Shown here: positions 24,734 through 33,334 of the stretch, in pieces | Layout: every line of letters begins with the position of its first letter | How positions within the stretch are numbered: the first letter of the stretch is position 1 | Assembly (NCBI GenBank): GCA_963788225.1 | Contig: CAWBGI010000003.1 | Coordinates: 310,001-374,000, forward strand | DNA from: Sulfotelmatobacter sp963788225 | GTDB taxonomy: Bacteria > Acidobacteriota > Terriglobia > Terriglobales > Acidobacteriaceae | Direction: 5' to 3' | DNA: 64,000 nucleotides | The notes under the pieces: model-generated | Told to the model about the DNA's origin: nothing | Database searches by the model: none | The model's input: only the letters and a program-made list of their open reading frames with translations | Made by a program: the position numbers and the translations under genes

Positions 24734-26083
24734 ATGTCGAATTACGACGGTCAATTTCACTACGAACTGCGCTGCCGGGAATGTGGACGGCGATGGGGAA
24801 ACCAGCCCCGCTCGATCTGCGAAGAATGTTTCTCTCCGCTGGAAATTACTTACGATTATGACTGGATCCGGTACGTGCTTGGCGAGGGATCGCTTGACCC
24901 GCGGAAGTCGAGCCTTGCGCACTTCGCGCAGCGGCCGCTGAACATGTGGCGCTATGCCGAATTGTTGCCGCTGCCTGCGGGCTTTGAGCCGCGGCTGCCG
25001 GTGGGGTTCACGCCGCTGATCCCGGCGCCGCGTTTGGCGGCGCGGCTGGCCGGCAAAAACGGCGATGCGAAGACCGCGGCGCAGAATCTTTACATCAAGA
25101 ATGACGCCGTGTGCCTGCCTACGCTGAGCTTCAAAGACCGCGTGGTGGCCGTGGCTCTCGCGCAGGCGCAGGCTTTCGGATTCGATACGGTGGCGTGTTC
25201 TTCTACTGGAAATCTTGCCAATGCCGTAGCGGCGCACGCGGCGCGGCTTGGACTGAAGGCGTGGATCTTTATTCCATCCGATCTCGAGCCGGCGAAGATT
25301 CTCGGTACACAGGTCTTCGGCGCGAACGTGGTGCGAATCGCCGGTAACTACGATCAGGTGAACCGGCTGTGTTCGCAGATCGCTGAAGAGCGCCGCTGGG
25401 GATTTGTGAATGTGAACCTGCGGCCTTATTACGCCGAGGGATCGAAGACTGTCGGCTTCGAGATTGCCGAGCAGCTGGGCTGGCGCCTGCCGGATAACGT
25501 TGTCGTTCCCATGGCCGGTGGGTCGTTGATTGTGAAGATCAAGAAGGCGTTCGATGAACTGATCAAGCTGGGATTGGTCGAGGAGAAGCCAGTGAAGTTC
25601 TTCGGCGCGCAGGCTACGGGATGCTCTCCGATTTCTACCGCGGTGAAGACCGGCAGCACAGAGATCGATCCGCAGAAGCCCGCGACCATTGCGCGGTCGC
25701 TGGCCATCGGCAATCCGGCAGACGGGCACTATGCCATCAAGGCCATCAAGCAGAGCGGGGGATGGAGTGAGGATGTGAGCGATCCTGAGGTGATCGATTC
25801 GATCCGTGTGCTGGCGGAAACCGAAGGCATCTTCACCGAGACGGCCGGAGGCGTCACGGTGGGCTCGGCGGGCAAGCTGTATCGCCAGGATCGCATTCTG
25901 CCGGAGGAAACGACGGTACTGTGCGTTACGGGGAATGGCTTGAAGACGACCGATGTGTTTGCGGGCGTATATGAGATCGAGCGGCCAATTGCGCCGAAGT
26001 TGGTGGAATTCGAGAAGTATCTGCACGAAACGCTGGACGGCGTCGAGGTGGCTCAAGAAGCAGCGGCAGCGGTAGGAGCGTAA
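24734..26083 (+). CDS. thrC: Threonine synthase-like PLP enzyme with N-terminal zinc ribbon
   Basis: The 449-residue protein has an N-terminal Cys4 ribbon (C14, C17, C29, C32), then the fold-type II PLP core: IKNDAVCLPTLSFKDR with the PLP lysine K134, SSTGNLANAVAAHAA (phosphate loop) and TETAGGVTVG near the end. Threonine synthase converts O-phosphohomoserine to threonine. Control by a SAM riboswitch and an adjacent CysO-like sulfur carrier are unexpected for a pure threonine gene and raise the possibility that it makes homocysteine from O-phosphohomoserine. That alternative is inference; family-level assignment is secure. Confidence 0.85.
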   Translation: MSNYDGQFHYELRCRECGRRWGNQPRSICEECFSPLEITYDYDWIRYVLGEGSLDPRKSSLAHFAQRPLNMWRYAELLPLPAGFEPRLPVGFTPLIPAPRLAARLAGKNGDAKTAAQNLYIKNDAVCLPTLSFKDRVVAVALAQAQAFGFDTVACSSTGNLANAVAAHAARLGLKAWIFIPSDLEPAKILGTQVFGANVVRIAGNYDQVNRLCSQIAEERRWGFVNVNLRPYYAEGSKTVGFEIAEQLGWRLPDNVVVPMAGGSLIVKIKKAFDELIKLGLVEEKPVKFFGAQATGCSPISTAVKTGSTEIDPQKPATIARSLAIGNPADGHYAIKAIKQSGGWSEDVSDPEVIDSIRVLAETEGIFTETAGGVTVGSAGKLYRQDRILPEETTVLCVTGNGLKTTDVFAGVYEIERPIAPKLVEFEKYLHETLDGVEVAQEAAAAVGA

Positions 26084-26094
26084 CGGGGGACTCT

Positions 26095-26376
26095 ATGGCG
26101 ATCACGGTGCAAATTCCAACCGCGCTGCGGCGGCACACGGCGGGCGTAAGCTCAATCGCGTGCGGGGCCGCGAACCTGGGCGAGTTATTTTCTGTGCTCG
26201 ATGAAAAGTTTCCGGAACTGAAATCCCACATTCGGGACGAAGCTGGCCAGGTACGCCGCTTCCTCAACATTTACGTGAACGAGGAAGACATCCGCTTCCT
26301 GGGCGGGCCGGGTTATGCCTTTCAGGATGGGGATGAAGTTTTGCTCGTGCCTTCGATTGCGGGCGGGGCGAGCTAG
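26095..26376 (+). CDS. ThiS/MoaD-family sulfur carrier, CysO-like
   Basis: The 93-residue ubiquitin-fold protein closely resembles mycobacterial CysO in my recollection of that sequence: TVQIPTALRRHT, RFLNIYVNEEDIRFLGG and DGDEVLLVPSIAGG. The diglycine (residues 90-91) is followed by two extra residues, AS, so maturation would need a protease before adenylation and thiocarboxylate formation, as with Mec+ and CysO. It starts 11 bp after the threonine-synthase-like gene with GGGGGA upstream, so both are under the SAM riboswitch. No activating E1-like or JAMM gene is in the window. Confidence 0.85.
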   Translation: MAITVQIPTALRRHTAGVSSIACGAANLGELFSVLDEKFPELKSHIRDEAGQVRRFLNIYVNEEDIRFLGGPGYAFQDGDEVLLVPSIAGGAS

Positions 26377-26409
26377 TCCGCGGCATCTCGTTGTTTCAGA
26401 TCCAGTCGG

Positions 26410-26438
26410 TTGCAATTTCTGCCACGCTCTGCAATAAT
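26410..26438 (+). promoter_or_regulatory. Predicted promoter of the TetR-HlyD-ABC operon
   Basis: TTGCAA (26410-26415), 17-base spacer, AATAAT (26433-26438). Transcription would begin about where the palindrome at 26446-26465 lies, 30 bases before the TetR start. Confidence 0.5.
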
Positions 26439-26445
26439 AATCAAT

Positions 26446-26465
26446 CTAACTAAATGGTTAATTAG
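26446..26465. promoter_or_regulatory. Putative TetR operator
   Basis: CTAACTAAATGGTTAATTAG is an imperfect palindrome ending 2 bases before the TetR start codon and overlapping the likely transcription start. It is a plausible autoregulatory site. Its AACTAA-N4-TTAATT core is close to the BlaI-type operators, which may be coincidence. Confidence 0.5.
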
Positions 26466-26467
26466 TC

Positions 26468-27157
26468 ATGGCCCAACTTTCCGGTCATCGTCATCATCCC
26501 CGCCGACTGGGCTCCCGCGGGCAGCCGGAGGAGAGCCGCGCCGCCATTCTGCAGGCTGCCGCGAAGGAGTTCGCCGAACACGGCATTGCCGGCGCCCGCA
26601 CCGACGCCATCGCCCGCGAGGCGCACGTCAACAAGGCGCTGCTCTATTACTACTTCACGGATAAAGAAACGCTTTACGGCGCTGTGCTCGACAACGCGTT
26701 TTCGGGGATGAAGGCCAATGTGTTACAAGTGCTCGACAGCGACCTGCCGCCGCGCGAGAAGATCATGGCCTACGTGGGCGCATATTTCGATTTCATCGCT
26801 TCGAACCAGATCTATCCCAAGCTGATGCAGCGCGAGATGATGCGGGCCCGAGAGGGCCATTCGGAGCACATCGACCGGCTGGTCAAGACCTACTTTCAAC
26901 CAATTTACAAGCGGGTGGGCGAGCTGTTGCATAAAGGCATTGCCGAAGGGGAATTCCGGCAAATTGACCCGGCGCACTTCGTTCCTTCCATGGTGGCCAT
27001 GATCGTCTTCTATTTCAGCAGCGCCCCGGTGATGCAGCGGATCGTGCGCTTCAATCCGCTGACGCCGGAGCGGATCGCCGAGCGGCGGGCCGCCGTTCTC
27101 GATTTCATTTCCGCGGCGCTGTTTCAACCTCATGCCAGCGCAGGAGTACGCAAATGA
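26468..27157 (+). CDS. TetR/AcrR-family regulator (CecR-like neighbourhood)
   Basis: The 229-residue protein has a TetR HTH: ESRAAILQAAAKEFAEHGIAGARTDAIAREAHVNKALLYYYFTDKETLY (about residues 22-70). The rest is a helical ligand domain. It heads an operon with a HlyD-type adaptor, an ABC ATPase and an ABC-2 permease, overlapping the adaptor gene by 4 bp. The order resembles E. coli cecR-ybhGFSR, where the TetR protein represses an exporter. The ligand is unknown. Confidence 0.9.
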   Translation: MAQLSGHRHHPRRLGSRGQPEESRAAILQAAAKEFAEHGIAGARTDAIAREAHVNKALLYYYFTDKETLYGAVLDNAFSGMKANVLQVLDSDLPPREKIMAYVGAYFDFIASNQIYPKLMQREMMRAREGHSEHIDRLVKTYFQPIYKRVGELLHKGIAEGEFRQIDPAHFVPSMVAMIVFYFSSAPVMQRIVRFNPLTPERIAERRAAVLDFISAALFQPHASAGVRK

Positions 27158-28251
27158 GTGCTCGTAACCGATTCTTCATTCTTCTCGGCATCATCTTTGT
27201 AATCGCGGCGATCTACTACGCTTTTTCGGTCAACCACTCGAAAGATCTGGTGCTGATCGGCACCGTCGATTCCAATCAGGTGATCGTGAGCGCGCAGGTG
27301 GAAGGCCGCATCCAGAAATTGCTCGTGGACGAAGGTACGCCGGTGAAGGCCGGGGATTTGATCGCCGTGCTGGACCCCTCGGAGTTGCAGACGCAGGAAG
27401 CGGCGGCGGCGGCGAACATCGCCAGCCTGCAGCACAAAGTTTCCGAGATGCAGCACACCGAGAAATCCACGTCGGGCTCCACTTCCAGCGACGTGGCCAA
27501 TGCGCGCGCCATGCTTTCCTCCGCCAAGGCGCAGCTTCAGCAGGCGAAGGCTACTCTTGATCGCACCGAGAGCGACAGCCGGCGCACGATCGAATTGGCC
27601 AAGGCCGGTGTGCAGTCCGATCAGGAGCGTGTGCAAGCCGAGACCAACCTGCAAGCCGCTCAAGCGACCGTGCGGGCGCAAGAAGAGTTGGTGAAGGCGG
27701 CGCAGGCGAATTTGAACGCCGCCATCGCGCGCACGCAGCAGGCCAACGCGGCGAAGAGCACTGTGCAATCGACCGAGGCTGATCTCAAGAATGCCATCGC
27801 GCAGAAGGATCAGGCGGCGGTGCGGTTGGGCTACACGAATGTTTATGCGCCTGTGACCGGCACGGTCTCGGTTCGCGCGGCGCGGCAGGGTGAAGTAGTC
27901 AACATCGGCGCGCCCATTGTGACCATTGTCGATTTGACTGACACCTGGGCGCGGGCGGCGATTCCGGAAACCTACGCCGATCATATCGGCTACGGCGATG
28001 TGCTGCGCGTGCGGATGCCGGGCGGAACGATTGTCAGCGGCAAAGTTTTCTTCAAAGGAGTGGAAGGCGATTTTGCCACCCAGCGCGATGTGGGCCGGAT
28101 GAAACGGGACATCCGGACGATCGTGCTGAAGGTTCGGCTGGACAATCCCAAAGGCGCGTTCGTACCGGGAATGACGGCCGAAGTCCTGGTTTCGCCGGAG
28201 CAGTTGAAAGGCAGCGCTCCGCAGAGCGCGGCGGCAGCGGGACAACAATGA
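27154..28251 (+). CDS. HlyD/EmrA-type membrane fusion protein
   Basis: The 365-residue protein has one N-terminal membrane segment (FFILLGIIFVIAAIYYAF), a lipoyl-like half (VIVSAQVEGRIQKLLVDEGTPVKAGDLIAVLDP), a long coiled coil (about 85-215, rich in Gln/Ala/Lys), the second lipoyl half (VYAPVTGTVSVRAARQGEVVNIG) and a beta-barrel. It would link the ABC exporter of this operon to the outer membrane. No TolC-type gene is present here. Overlaps both neighbours by 4 bp. Confidence 0.9.
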   Translation: MSARNRFFILLGIIFVIAAIYYAFSVNHSKDLVLIGTVDSNQVIVSAQVEGRIQKLLVDEGTPVKAGDLIAVLDPSELQTQEAAAAANIASLQHKVSEMQHTEKSTSGSTSSDVANARAMLSSAKAQLQQAKATLDRTESDSRRTIELAKAGVQSDQERVQAETNLQAAQATVRAQEELVKAAQANLNAAIARTQQANAAKSTVQSTEADLKNAIAQKDQAAVRLGYTNVYAPVTGTVSVRAARQGEVVNIGAPIVTIVDLTDTWARAAIPETYADHIGYGDVLRVRMPGGTIVSGKVFFKGVEGDFATQRDVGRMKRDIRTIVLKVRLDNPKGAFVPGMTAEVLVSPEQLKGSAPQSAAAAGQQ

Positions 28252-29300
28252 TGACAGAAAGTAACGCCAAAGCGAATGGCGGAGGGTCTCCTACTGCTAC
28301 AGAAACTTTCGCTATCGAAGTGGAACACATCGTCAAGAAGTACGGCGACTTCACGGCCGTCGACGATGTTTCGTTCAACGTGAAAGATGGCGAGATATTC
28401 GGTCTGCTCGGTCCGAATGGGGCGGGGAAGTCGACTCTGATCCGCATGATGACCACGCTGATCCCGATCACTTCCGGCGTCGCGCGCATCGCGGGCCACG
28501 ATGTTGCCAAAGAGCCGGATGCGGTGCGGCGAACGATTGGCGTGATTCCGCAGGCGCTGACCAGCGATCTCGATCTCACGGTGGAAGAGAATCTTAACAT
28601 TTACGCCAAGCTCTACGATGTGCCGGCGCAAGAAAGAAAGCGTTCGATCGAAGAATTATTGGGCCTAGTGGATTTGACCAAGTGGCGCGATGCGCAGACC
28701 AAGACGCTCTCCGGAGGCATGCGGCGGCGCTTGGAGATTGCGCGCGGGCTGGTGCATCATCCAAAGATTTTTTTTCTCGATGAACCGACAACCGGATTGG
28801 ATCCGGTATCGCGCGTGGCTGTTTGGGAGATGCTGGGCAACATTAAAAGCCAGCGTCAGCTCACCATCCTGATCACCACGCATTACATGGACGAAGCCGA
28901 CCGCCTCTGCGACCGCATCGCCATCGTGGATCACGGCAAGCTGGTCGCGCTCGATGCGCCGATCGCCTTGAAGGCGAGCGTGCCTGGGTCGAACGTGATT
29001 GAAGCGCAGTTTGAGAATCCTCCCGACGATTGGGAGCAGCGGCTGCACACGCTCGACGATGTCACATCGGTGCAGCATGAAGGAGCGGGTATGTATCGAA
29101 TCCTGACCGGCAACGGCTCACGCACTACTACCGAACTGGTTGAGATGGCCGTCGAGGCCGGGGTTGCGGTGAAATCGCTTTCCGTGCAGAACACTACCCT
29201 GGACGATGTATTCGTGCACTACACCGGCAGGCAGTTGCGCGACGAACTGCAGAAAGCGTACGCCTTCGTGATGCCGCAGAGCCCGGGGTTGCGGCCATGA
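28248..29300 (+). CDS. ABC transporter ATP-binding protein (drug/ABC-2 type)
   Basis: The 350-residue ATPase has Walker A GPNGAGKST (about 55-63), Q-loop IPQAL, signature LSGGM, Walker B FFLDEPTTGLD and switch histidine TTHYMDEADRL. The C-terminal 100 residues (beginning near SVPGSNVIEAQF) form the DUF4162-type tail of DrrA-like drug exporters. One NBD pairs with the permease next to it. Confidence 0.93.
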   Translation: MMTESNAKANGGGSPTATETFAIEVEHIVKKYGDFTAVDDVSFNVKDGEIFGLLGPNGAGKSTLIRMMTTLIPITSGVARIAGHDVAKEPDAVRRTIGVIPQALTSDLDLTVEENLNIYAKLYDVPAQERKRSIEELLGLVDLTKWRDAQTKTLSGGMRRRLEIARGLVHHPKIFFLDEPTTGLDPVSRVAVWEMLGNIKSQRQLTILITTHYMDEADRLCDRIAIVDHGKLVALDAPIALKASVPGSNVIEAQFENPPDDWEQRLHTLDDVTSVQHEGAGMYRILTGNGSRTTTELVEMAVEAGVAVKSLSVQNTTLDDVFVHYTGRQLRDELQKAYAFVMPQSPGLRP

Positions 29301-29312
29301 ACCGGTACCTTT

Positions 29313-30425
29313 ATGAATAGGATCATGGCGATTGTCGAGCGCGAGATGCGGAAGTTTTTCCGCTCGCCGGCGCTGATGCTGGCGTCGATGATTTTTCCTC
29401 TGGTGCAACTCATCATTCTGGGCAACGCATTCGGCGGAAAGATTCGTGATGCCCGGCTCGCTATTGTAGATGAGGATGGCGGCACACAGGCGCTGAGGGT
29501 TCGCGAGGCCTTCGACTCTGTACGGGCGAACATGCGGACCTTCATCCCGATTCCTTACGACGACGAAAAGAAAGCCGTCGCGGACGTGCGCAACGGCAAG
29601 CTTGAGGGCGCAGTGATCATTCCGCCGCAGTTTTCGCGGCGCATCTATGAGGACAACCATCCCCAGATCGCGCTAGTGGTCGATAACAGCGACAACTTTA
29701 TGAGTTCTGCACTGGAATCGGAACTCACCGACCTGACCAATGCGCTGAACCAGCCCACGGTCGAGCCGCGCATCCTGCAGCAGACTGCGCTCTCGGTTGT
29801 CGAACTGTATCCTTACATCGAATACATGAAGTATCTGCTGCCCGGTTCGCTCACGCTGGCGATGTTTGTTTCGGTGATGATCGGCGGCGGCATGTTGTAC
29901 ATCGACGACAAGGCGCGCGGCGTGCATGAAGGCTACCTGGTCACGCCCATTACAAAACTTGAACTGGTGCTCGGGCTGAACCTGGCGGGCGCGATCAAAG
30001 CGGTGATGACGGGAGTGATCATTTGCGTGATCGGTGCGCTGATCGCCGGCGTGAGCACGATTTTTAATCCCATCACGATGTTTGGCTTGCTGATTATGAT
30101 CGTGCTGACCTCGCTCGCCTTCAACACCATGATGTTTCTGCTGATGGTGCGCATCGAAGACCCGCTGGTGCCGCGGGCGATGTTCGGCATTCTGAATACG
30201 CTGCTGTTTTTTCCGAGCGGAGCGATCTATCCCATCCAGGCTTTTCCACCGTGGTTGCGCGGGATCGCCTGGGTTGACCCTTTTTCCTACGCCGTGGATG
30301 GCTTCAAGTGTCTGCTGCTGAAAGAGACGACCCTCGCGGCGGTGTGGGGCGATATGCTGTTCCTTTCAATCTTCGCCGCGATCACGCTGGGCATCGCCAT
30401 TCCGCTTTTCAAGCGCACGCTGTAA
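29313..30425 (+). CDS. ABC-2 type permease
   Basis: The 370-residue membrane protein has an N-terminal segment (ALMLASMIFPLVQLIILG), a large exported loop (about 45-175) and five further hydrophobic segments, with the ABC-2 signature DPFSYAVDGFKCLLL before the last. This is the YbhR/YbhS type of single permease. Only one permease gene is present, so it probably works as a homodimer. Confidence 0.9.
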   Translation: MNRIMAIVEREMRKFFRSPALMLASMIFPLVQLIILGNAFGGKIRDARLAIVDEDGGTQALRVREAFDSVRANMRTFIPIPYDDEKKAVADVRNGKLEGAVIIPPQFSRRIYEDNHPQIALVVDNSDNFMSSALESELTDLTNALNQPTVEPRILQQTALSVVELYPYIEYMKYLLPGSLTLAMFVSVMIGGGMLYIDDKARGVHEGYLVTPITKLELVLGLNLAGAIKAVMTGVIICVIGALIAGVSTIFNPITMFGLLIMIVLTSLAFNTMMFLLMVRIEDPLVPRAMFGILNTLLFFPSGAIYPIQAFPPWLRGIAWVDPFSYAVDGFKCLLLKETTLAAVWGDMLFLSIFAAITLGIAIPLFKRTL

Positions 30426-30427
30426 GA

Positions 30428-30530
30428 AAATTGAGCGATTGGGTGATTGAGCAATTGTTTACAGTATCGATGGAGTTTGATCTTCAATCGCCCGATCGCT
30501 CAATCGCCCAATGACTCAATTCTTCCTGGA
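30428..30530. repeat. Inverted intergenic repeat (ATTGAGCGATTGGG family)
   Basis: AATTGAGCGATTGGGTGATT at the left is mirrored by AATCGCCCAATGACTCAATT at the right, separated by about 50 bases and giving a long imperfect hairpin. It may serve as a terminator for the export operon. Similar ATTG/CAAT tracts flank queC. Confidence 0.55.
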
Positions 30531-30570
30531 ACTTTTGACATGTGGAAGGCGTCCGGTATTCTAGACAGGT

Positions 30571-31029
30571 ATGACTCTACTGGACGCGAAAGAATACCAT
30601 CCGGAAAAAGAGCGCAGACGTAAAGCCCGGATTATCTCGTCAGTCGTTCTTGCTCTGCTGCTCGCGTTTGTTGTCTGGTGGAACCGCTTCTGGCCGGAAA
30701 AACATATTGCCGACAAATTCTTTTCGGCGTTGCAGAAGCAGAACTTCGAAACCGCCTATGGCATCTACTATCACGACCCCGAGTGGAAGCAGCATCCGGA
30801 GAATCACGCGCAGTATCGGTTCAACGAGTTCTGGCAGGATTGGGGACCGGGCGGCCAGTGGGGCGTGGTCAAGAGTTATCGCGTTTATGGCGCCAGCAAC
30901 TGTCCTGGCGGTGGAAGCGGAGTGGTGGTCGACCTGATCGTGAACGATCGCGCGCAGCACGCGCAGTTGTATGTGGACAAATCCGATAAGACGATCAGCA
31001 CGCCGCCCTGCGATCTGGAATTTCGCTAA
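30571..31029 (+). CDS. Hypothetical membrane-anchored protein
   Basis: The 152-residue protein has one N-terminal helix (IISSVVLALLLAFVVWW, about 22-38) preceded by a basic cytoplasmic tail, then an exported domain with FFSALQKQNFETAYGIYY, resembling DUF4878/NTF2-like lumazine-type small domains, but I cannot assign it. Two cysteines (in ASNCPGG and TPPCDLE) could pair. The stop overlaps the convergent fabD stop by a few bases. Confidence 0.65.
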   Translation: MTLLDAKEYHPEKERRRKARIISSVVLALLLAFVVWWNRFWPEKHIADKFFSALQKQNFETAYGIYYHDPEWKQHPENHAQYRFNEFWQDWGPGGQWGVVKSYRVYGASNCPGGGSGVVVDLIVNDRAQHAQLYVDKSDKTISTPPCDLEFR

Positions 31030-32000
31030 CTGGCGGCGGCCTTGATTTCGAACTGCTGCAGCGTCTTGTTGAGCGACGCCTCGTCGCCGACACTCAGGCA
31101 AGTCTTCGACCGGTCAATCTGGCGCATCAGCCCGCACAGAACTTTTCCCGGCCCGATCTCTATGAATGTCTCGACGCCCTGCTCGATCAACAGGCGCATG
31201 CACTGCTCCCACTTCACCGCGCCTGTTACCTGGCCGACCAGGGTTTCGCGCGCCCTTATTTCATCGCTGACTAAAGATACGTCCACATTGCACGCCACGG
31301 GATACACCGGCTTCTGCATCTTGAGCGCATTCAGGTCCACTTCCAATCGATCCTGCGCAGGCTTCATCAGCGAACAATGGAAGGGCGCGCTCACGGGCAG
31401 CACCTTGGCGCGTTTTGCTCCGCGCTCGTCGGCCAGCTTCGCCCCGCGTTCCACCGCCGCGGTGTTGCCCGAGATCACAATCTGCTCCGGCGAATTGACA
31501 TTCGCAGGCGAGCAAACTTCGCCCTGAGCTGCGTCCTCGCAGACTGCAGCAACTTTCTCGAATTCCATGCCCAGGATCGCTGCCATGGTTCCGATTCCGA
31601 CGGGGACCGCCTCCTGCATGTATTTCCCGCGATTGCGCACCGTGCGCACGGCATCGGCAAAGGTCATCGTGCCGGAAGACACATGCGCGGAATACTCGCC
31701 GAGGCTGTGTCCCGCGACAAAGCTTGGCTTGGGGATGCGGCCCTCAATCACTCGCAAGGCCGCGATCGACGTGGTGAGAATCGCGGGCTGCGTGATCTCG
31801 GTCAGCCGCAATTTCTCTTCCGGACCTTCAAAGCACACTTGCGATAATTTGTAGCCCAAGGCTTCGTCGGCCTCTTCGAACGTCTGCCGCGCGATGGGAT
31901 AGTTCTCGGCGAGATCCTTACCCATCCCTACGGCCTGCGATCCCTGGCCGGGAAAAATGAATGCGATGCAGTGCCCGTTTCTTGATTCCATTGTCCTCAT
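31026..32000 (-). CDS. fabD: Malonyl-CoA:ACP transacylase
   Basis: The 324-residue enzyme has FIFPGQGSQAVGMG at the N-terminus, the active-site elbow AGHSLGE with S99, R near 124 in TVRNRGKYMQ, and SAPFHCSLM with the catalytic histidine. It loads malonyl onto acyl carrier protein for fatty-acid synthesis. ATG at 32000 is used; an in-frame ATG at 31991 is equally possible. It is the last gene of DUF177-rpmF-plsX-fabD; fabH, often between plsX and fabD, is absent here. Confidence 0.95.
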   Translation of the reverse strand: MRTMESRNGHCIAFIFPGQGSQAVGMGKDLAENYPIARQTFEEADEALGYKLSQVCFEGPEEKLRLTEITQPAILTTSIAALRVIEGRIPKPSFVAGHSLGEYSAHVSSGTMTFADAVRTVRNRGKYMQEAVPVGIGTMAAILGMEFEKVAAVCEDAAQGEVCSPANVNSPEQIVISGNTAAVERGAKLADERGAKRAKVLPVSAPFHCSLMKPAQDRLEVDLNALKMQKPVYPVACNVDVSLVSDEIRARETLVGQVTGAVKWEQCMRLLIEQGVETFIEIGPGKVLCGLMRQIDRSKTCLSVGDEASLNKTLQQFEIKAAAS

Positions 32001-32016
32001 TTATGCGCCTGCGGGC

Positions 32017-33075
32017 TCAGTGAGCCGGCGCGGCTTCTACCTCTGCCGGTGCGGGACGAAGCTTGGCTAGTCCCTGCTCAATCGACTCGTTGATATGCCG
32101 ACTGGAGAACTCCGCGGCCACCCGCACCGCATTCTTGATTGCGTTCGCGTTGGACGAACCGTGCGTAATAATGCACACGCCTTTTACACCTAACAGCGGC
32201 GCGCCGCCGTATTCGGTGTGGTCGATGCGCTTTTTGAAATCGGCAAAGGCGCTGCGCGAAAGCATGTAGCCGACCTGGGCGGTAATCGTTGCTTTCAGCG
32301 ATTCCTTCAACACCGTGCGCACCAGGTTCGCCACTCCTTCTGAAATCTTGAGCGCCACGTTGCCCACGAACCCATCGGCAACAATCACGTCGACCTTGCC
32401 GTTGAACAGGTCGCGGCCTTCCACGTTGCCGATAAAGTTCAAAGGCAGTTGCTTCAACAACTGGAATGACTCGCGGGTCAGATCGTTGCCCTTGGTCTCT
32501 TCTTCGCCAATCGAGAGCAAGCCTACACGCGGCCGTCTTCCCGCGCCAAACATCGAGCGGCCAAACATGGTGCGAAAATAAATCTCGCCCATCACCGCGA
32601 ACTGTTCCAGATTATGCGGCTTGCAATCCACGTTGGCGCCGACGTCCAACAGAATCGCCGCTGTTCCTGGAGCTGTCGGAAAAACCGCCGCCAGCGCCGG
32701 ACGGTCCAACCCGGGCAACGCGCCCAGCACCATCTTGGCCGTGGCCATGGCGGCGCCGGTGTTGCCGGCTGTGACGAAGCCCGCAGCCTGTCCCTCGCGC
32801 ACCAGCCGCAGCCCTACGCGAATCGAAGAGTCGCGCTTGGCGCGCACCGCCTGCACCGCCTTGTCTTCCATGGCAATGACTTCGCTGGCGTGGACGATCT
32901 CGAGCGGCAGCCGCGCCGCCGCGGGATGACGGTCCAACTCGGTCTTGATCGTGGTTTCCGGACCGACCAGCAGGACGCGCACGCCGTAATTCCGCGCGGC
33001 ATGGATCGCGCCTTCGATTTCAGGCTTGGGAGCCCGGTCCGAACCCATCGCATCCAGCGCAATCACGCTAGGCAT
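32017..33075 (-). CDS. plsX: Phosphate acyltransferase PlsX
   Basis: The 352-residue protein begins VIALDAMGSDRAPKPEIEGA and has GNTGAAMATAKMVLG, LLDVGANVDCKPHNLEQFA and GNVEGRDLFNGKVDVIVADGF, all conserved PlsX blocks. It makes acyl-phosphate from acyl-ACP for membrane lipid synthesis. It lies 12 bp after rpmF and 16 bp before fabD. Confidence 0.96.
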   Translation of the reverse strand: MPSVIALDAMGSDRAPKPEIEGAIHAARNYGVRVLLVGPETTIKTELDRHPAAARLPLEIVHASEVIAMEDKAVQAVRAKRDSSIRVGLRLVREGQAAGFVTAGNTGAAMATAKMVLGALPGLDRPALAAVFPTAPGTAAILLDVGANVDCKPHNLEQFAVMGEIYFRTMFGRSMFGAGRRPRVGLLSIGEEETKGNDLTRESFQLLKQLPLNFIGNVEGRDLFNGKVDVIVADGFVGNVALKISEGVANLVRTVLKESLKATITAQVGYMLSRSAFADFKKRIDHTEYGGAPLLGVKGVCIITHGSSNANAIKNAVRVAAEFSSRHINESIEQGLAKLRPAPAEVEAAPAH

Positions 33076-33087
33076 GGTGGCAGGAAA

Positions 33088-33273
33088 TTAACTGGCTTCC
33101 TTCACTTCCAGAACTTCGCGGCCTTTGTAGTAGCCGCACTTGACGCAAGCGCGATGCGGCATCTTTTTTTCGTGACAGTTGGGACACTCCGAAAGCGAAT
33201 GGCCCTTCAGCGCATCGTGCGCCCGCCGCGTCGAAGTGCGCTTCTGCGAATGTCTACGTTTAGGATTCGGCAT
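33088..33273 (-). CDS. rpmF: 50S ribosomal protein L32
   Basis: The 61-residue protein has the L32 start (PNPKRRHSQKRTSTRRAHDAL) and the zinc ribbon CPNCHEKKMPHRACVKCGYYKG with four cysteines, indicating the zinc-binding C+ form. It is embedded in the lipid-synthesis operon as in many bacteria. Confidence 0.97.
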   Translation of the reverse strand: MPNPKRRHSQKRTSTRRAHDALKGHSLSECPNCHEKKMPHRACVKCGYYKGREVLEVKEAS

Positions 33274-33334
33274 GGTCTATGAATTCCTCTCGCCGAGGCT
33301 CTTCAGCCCCGCATGAATCGATCTCTGAACTATC

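Noticed and set aside
24698..26056. 452-codon minus-strand frame opposite the threonine-synthase-like gene
   Set aside because: Arg/His-rich antisense frame, no ribosome site, no recognisable domain.
27130..28248. 372-codon minus-strand frame opposite the HlyD gene
   Set aside because: Antisense shadow of a clear membrane fusion protein within an overlapping operon.
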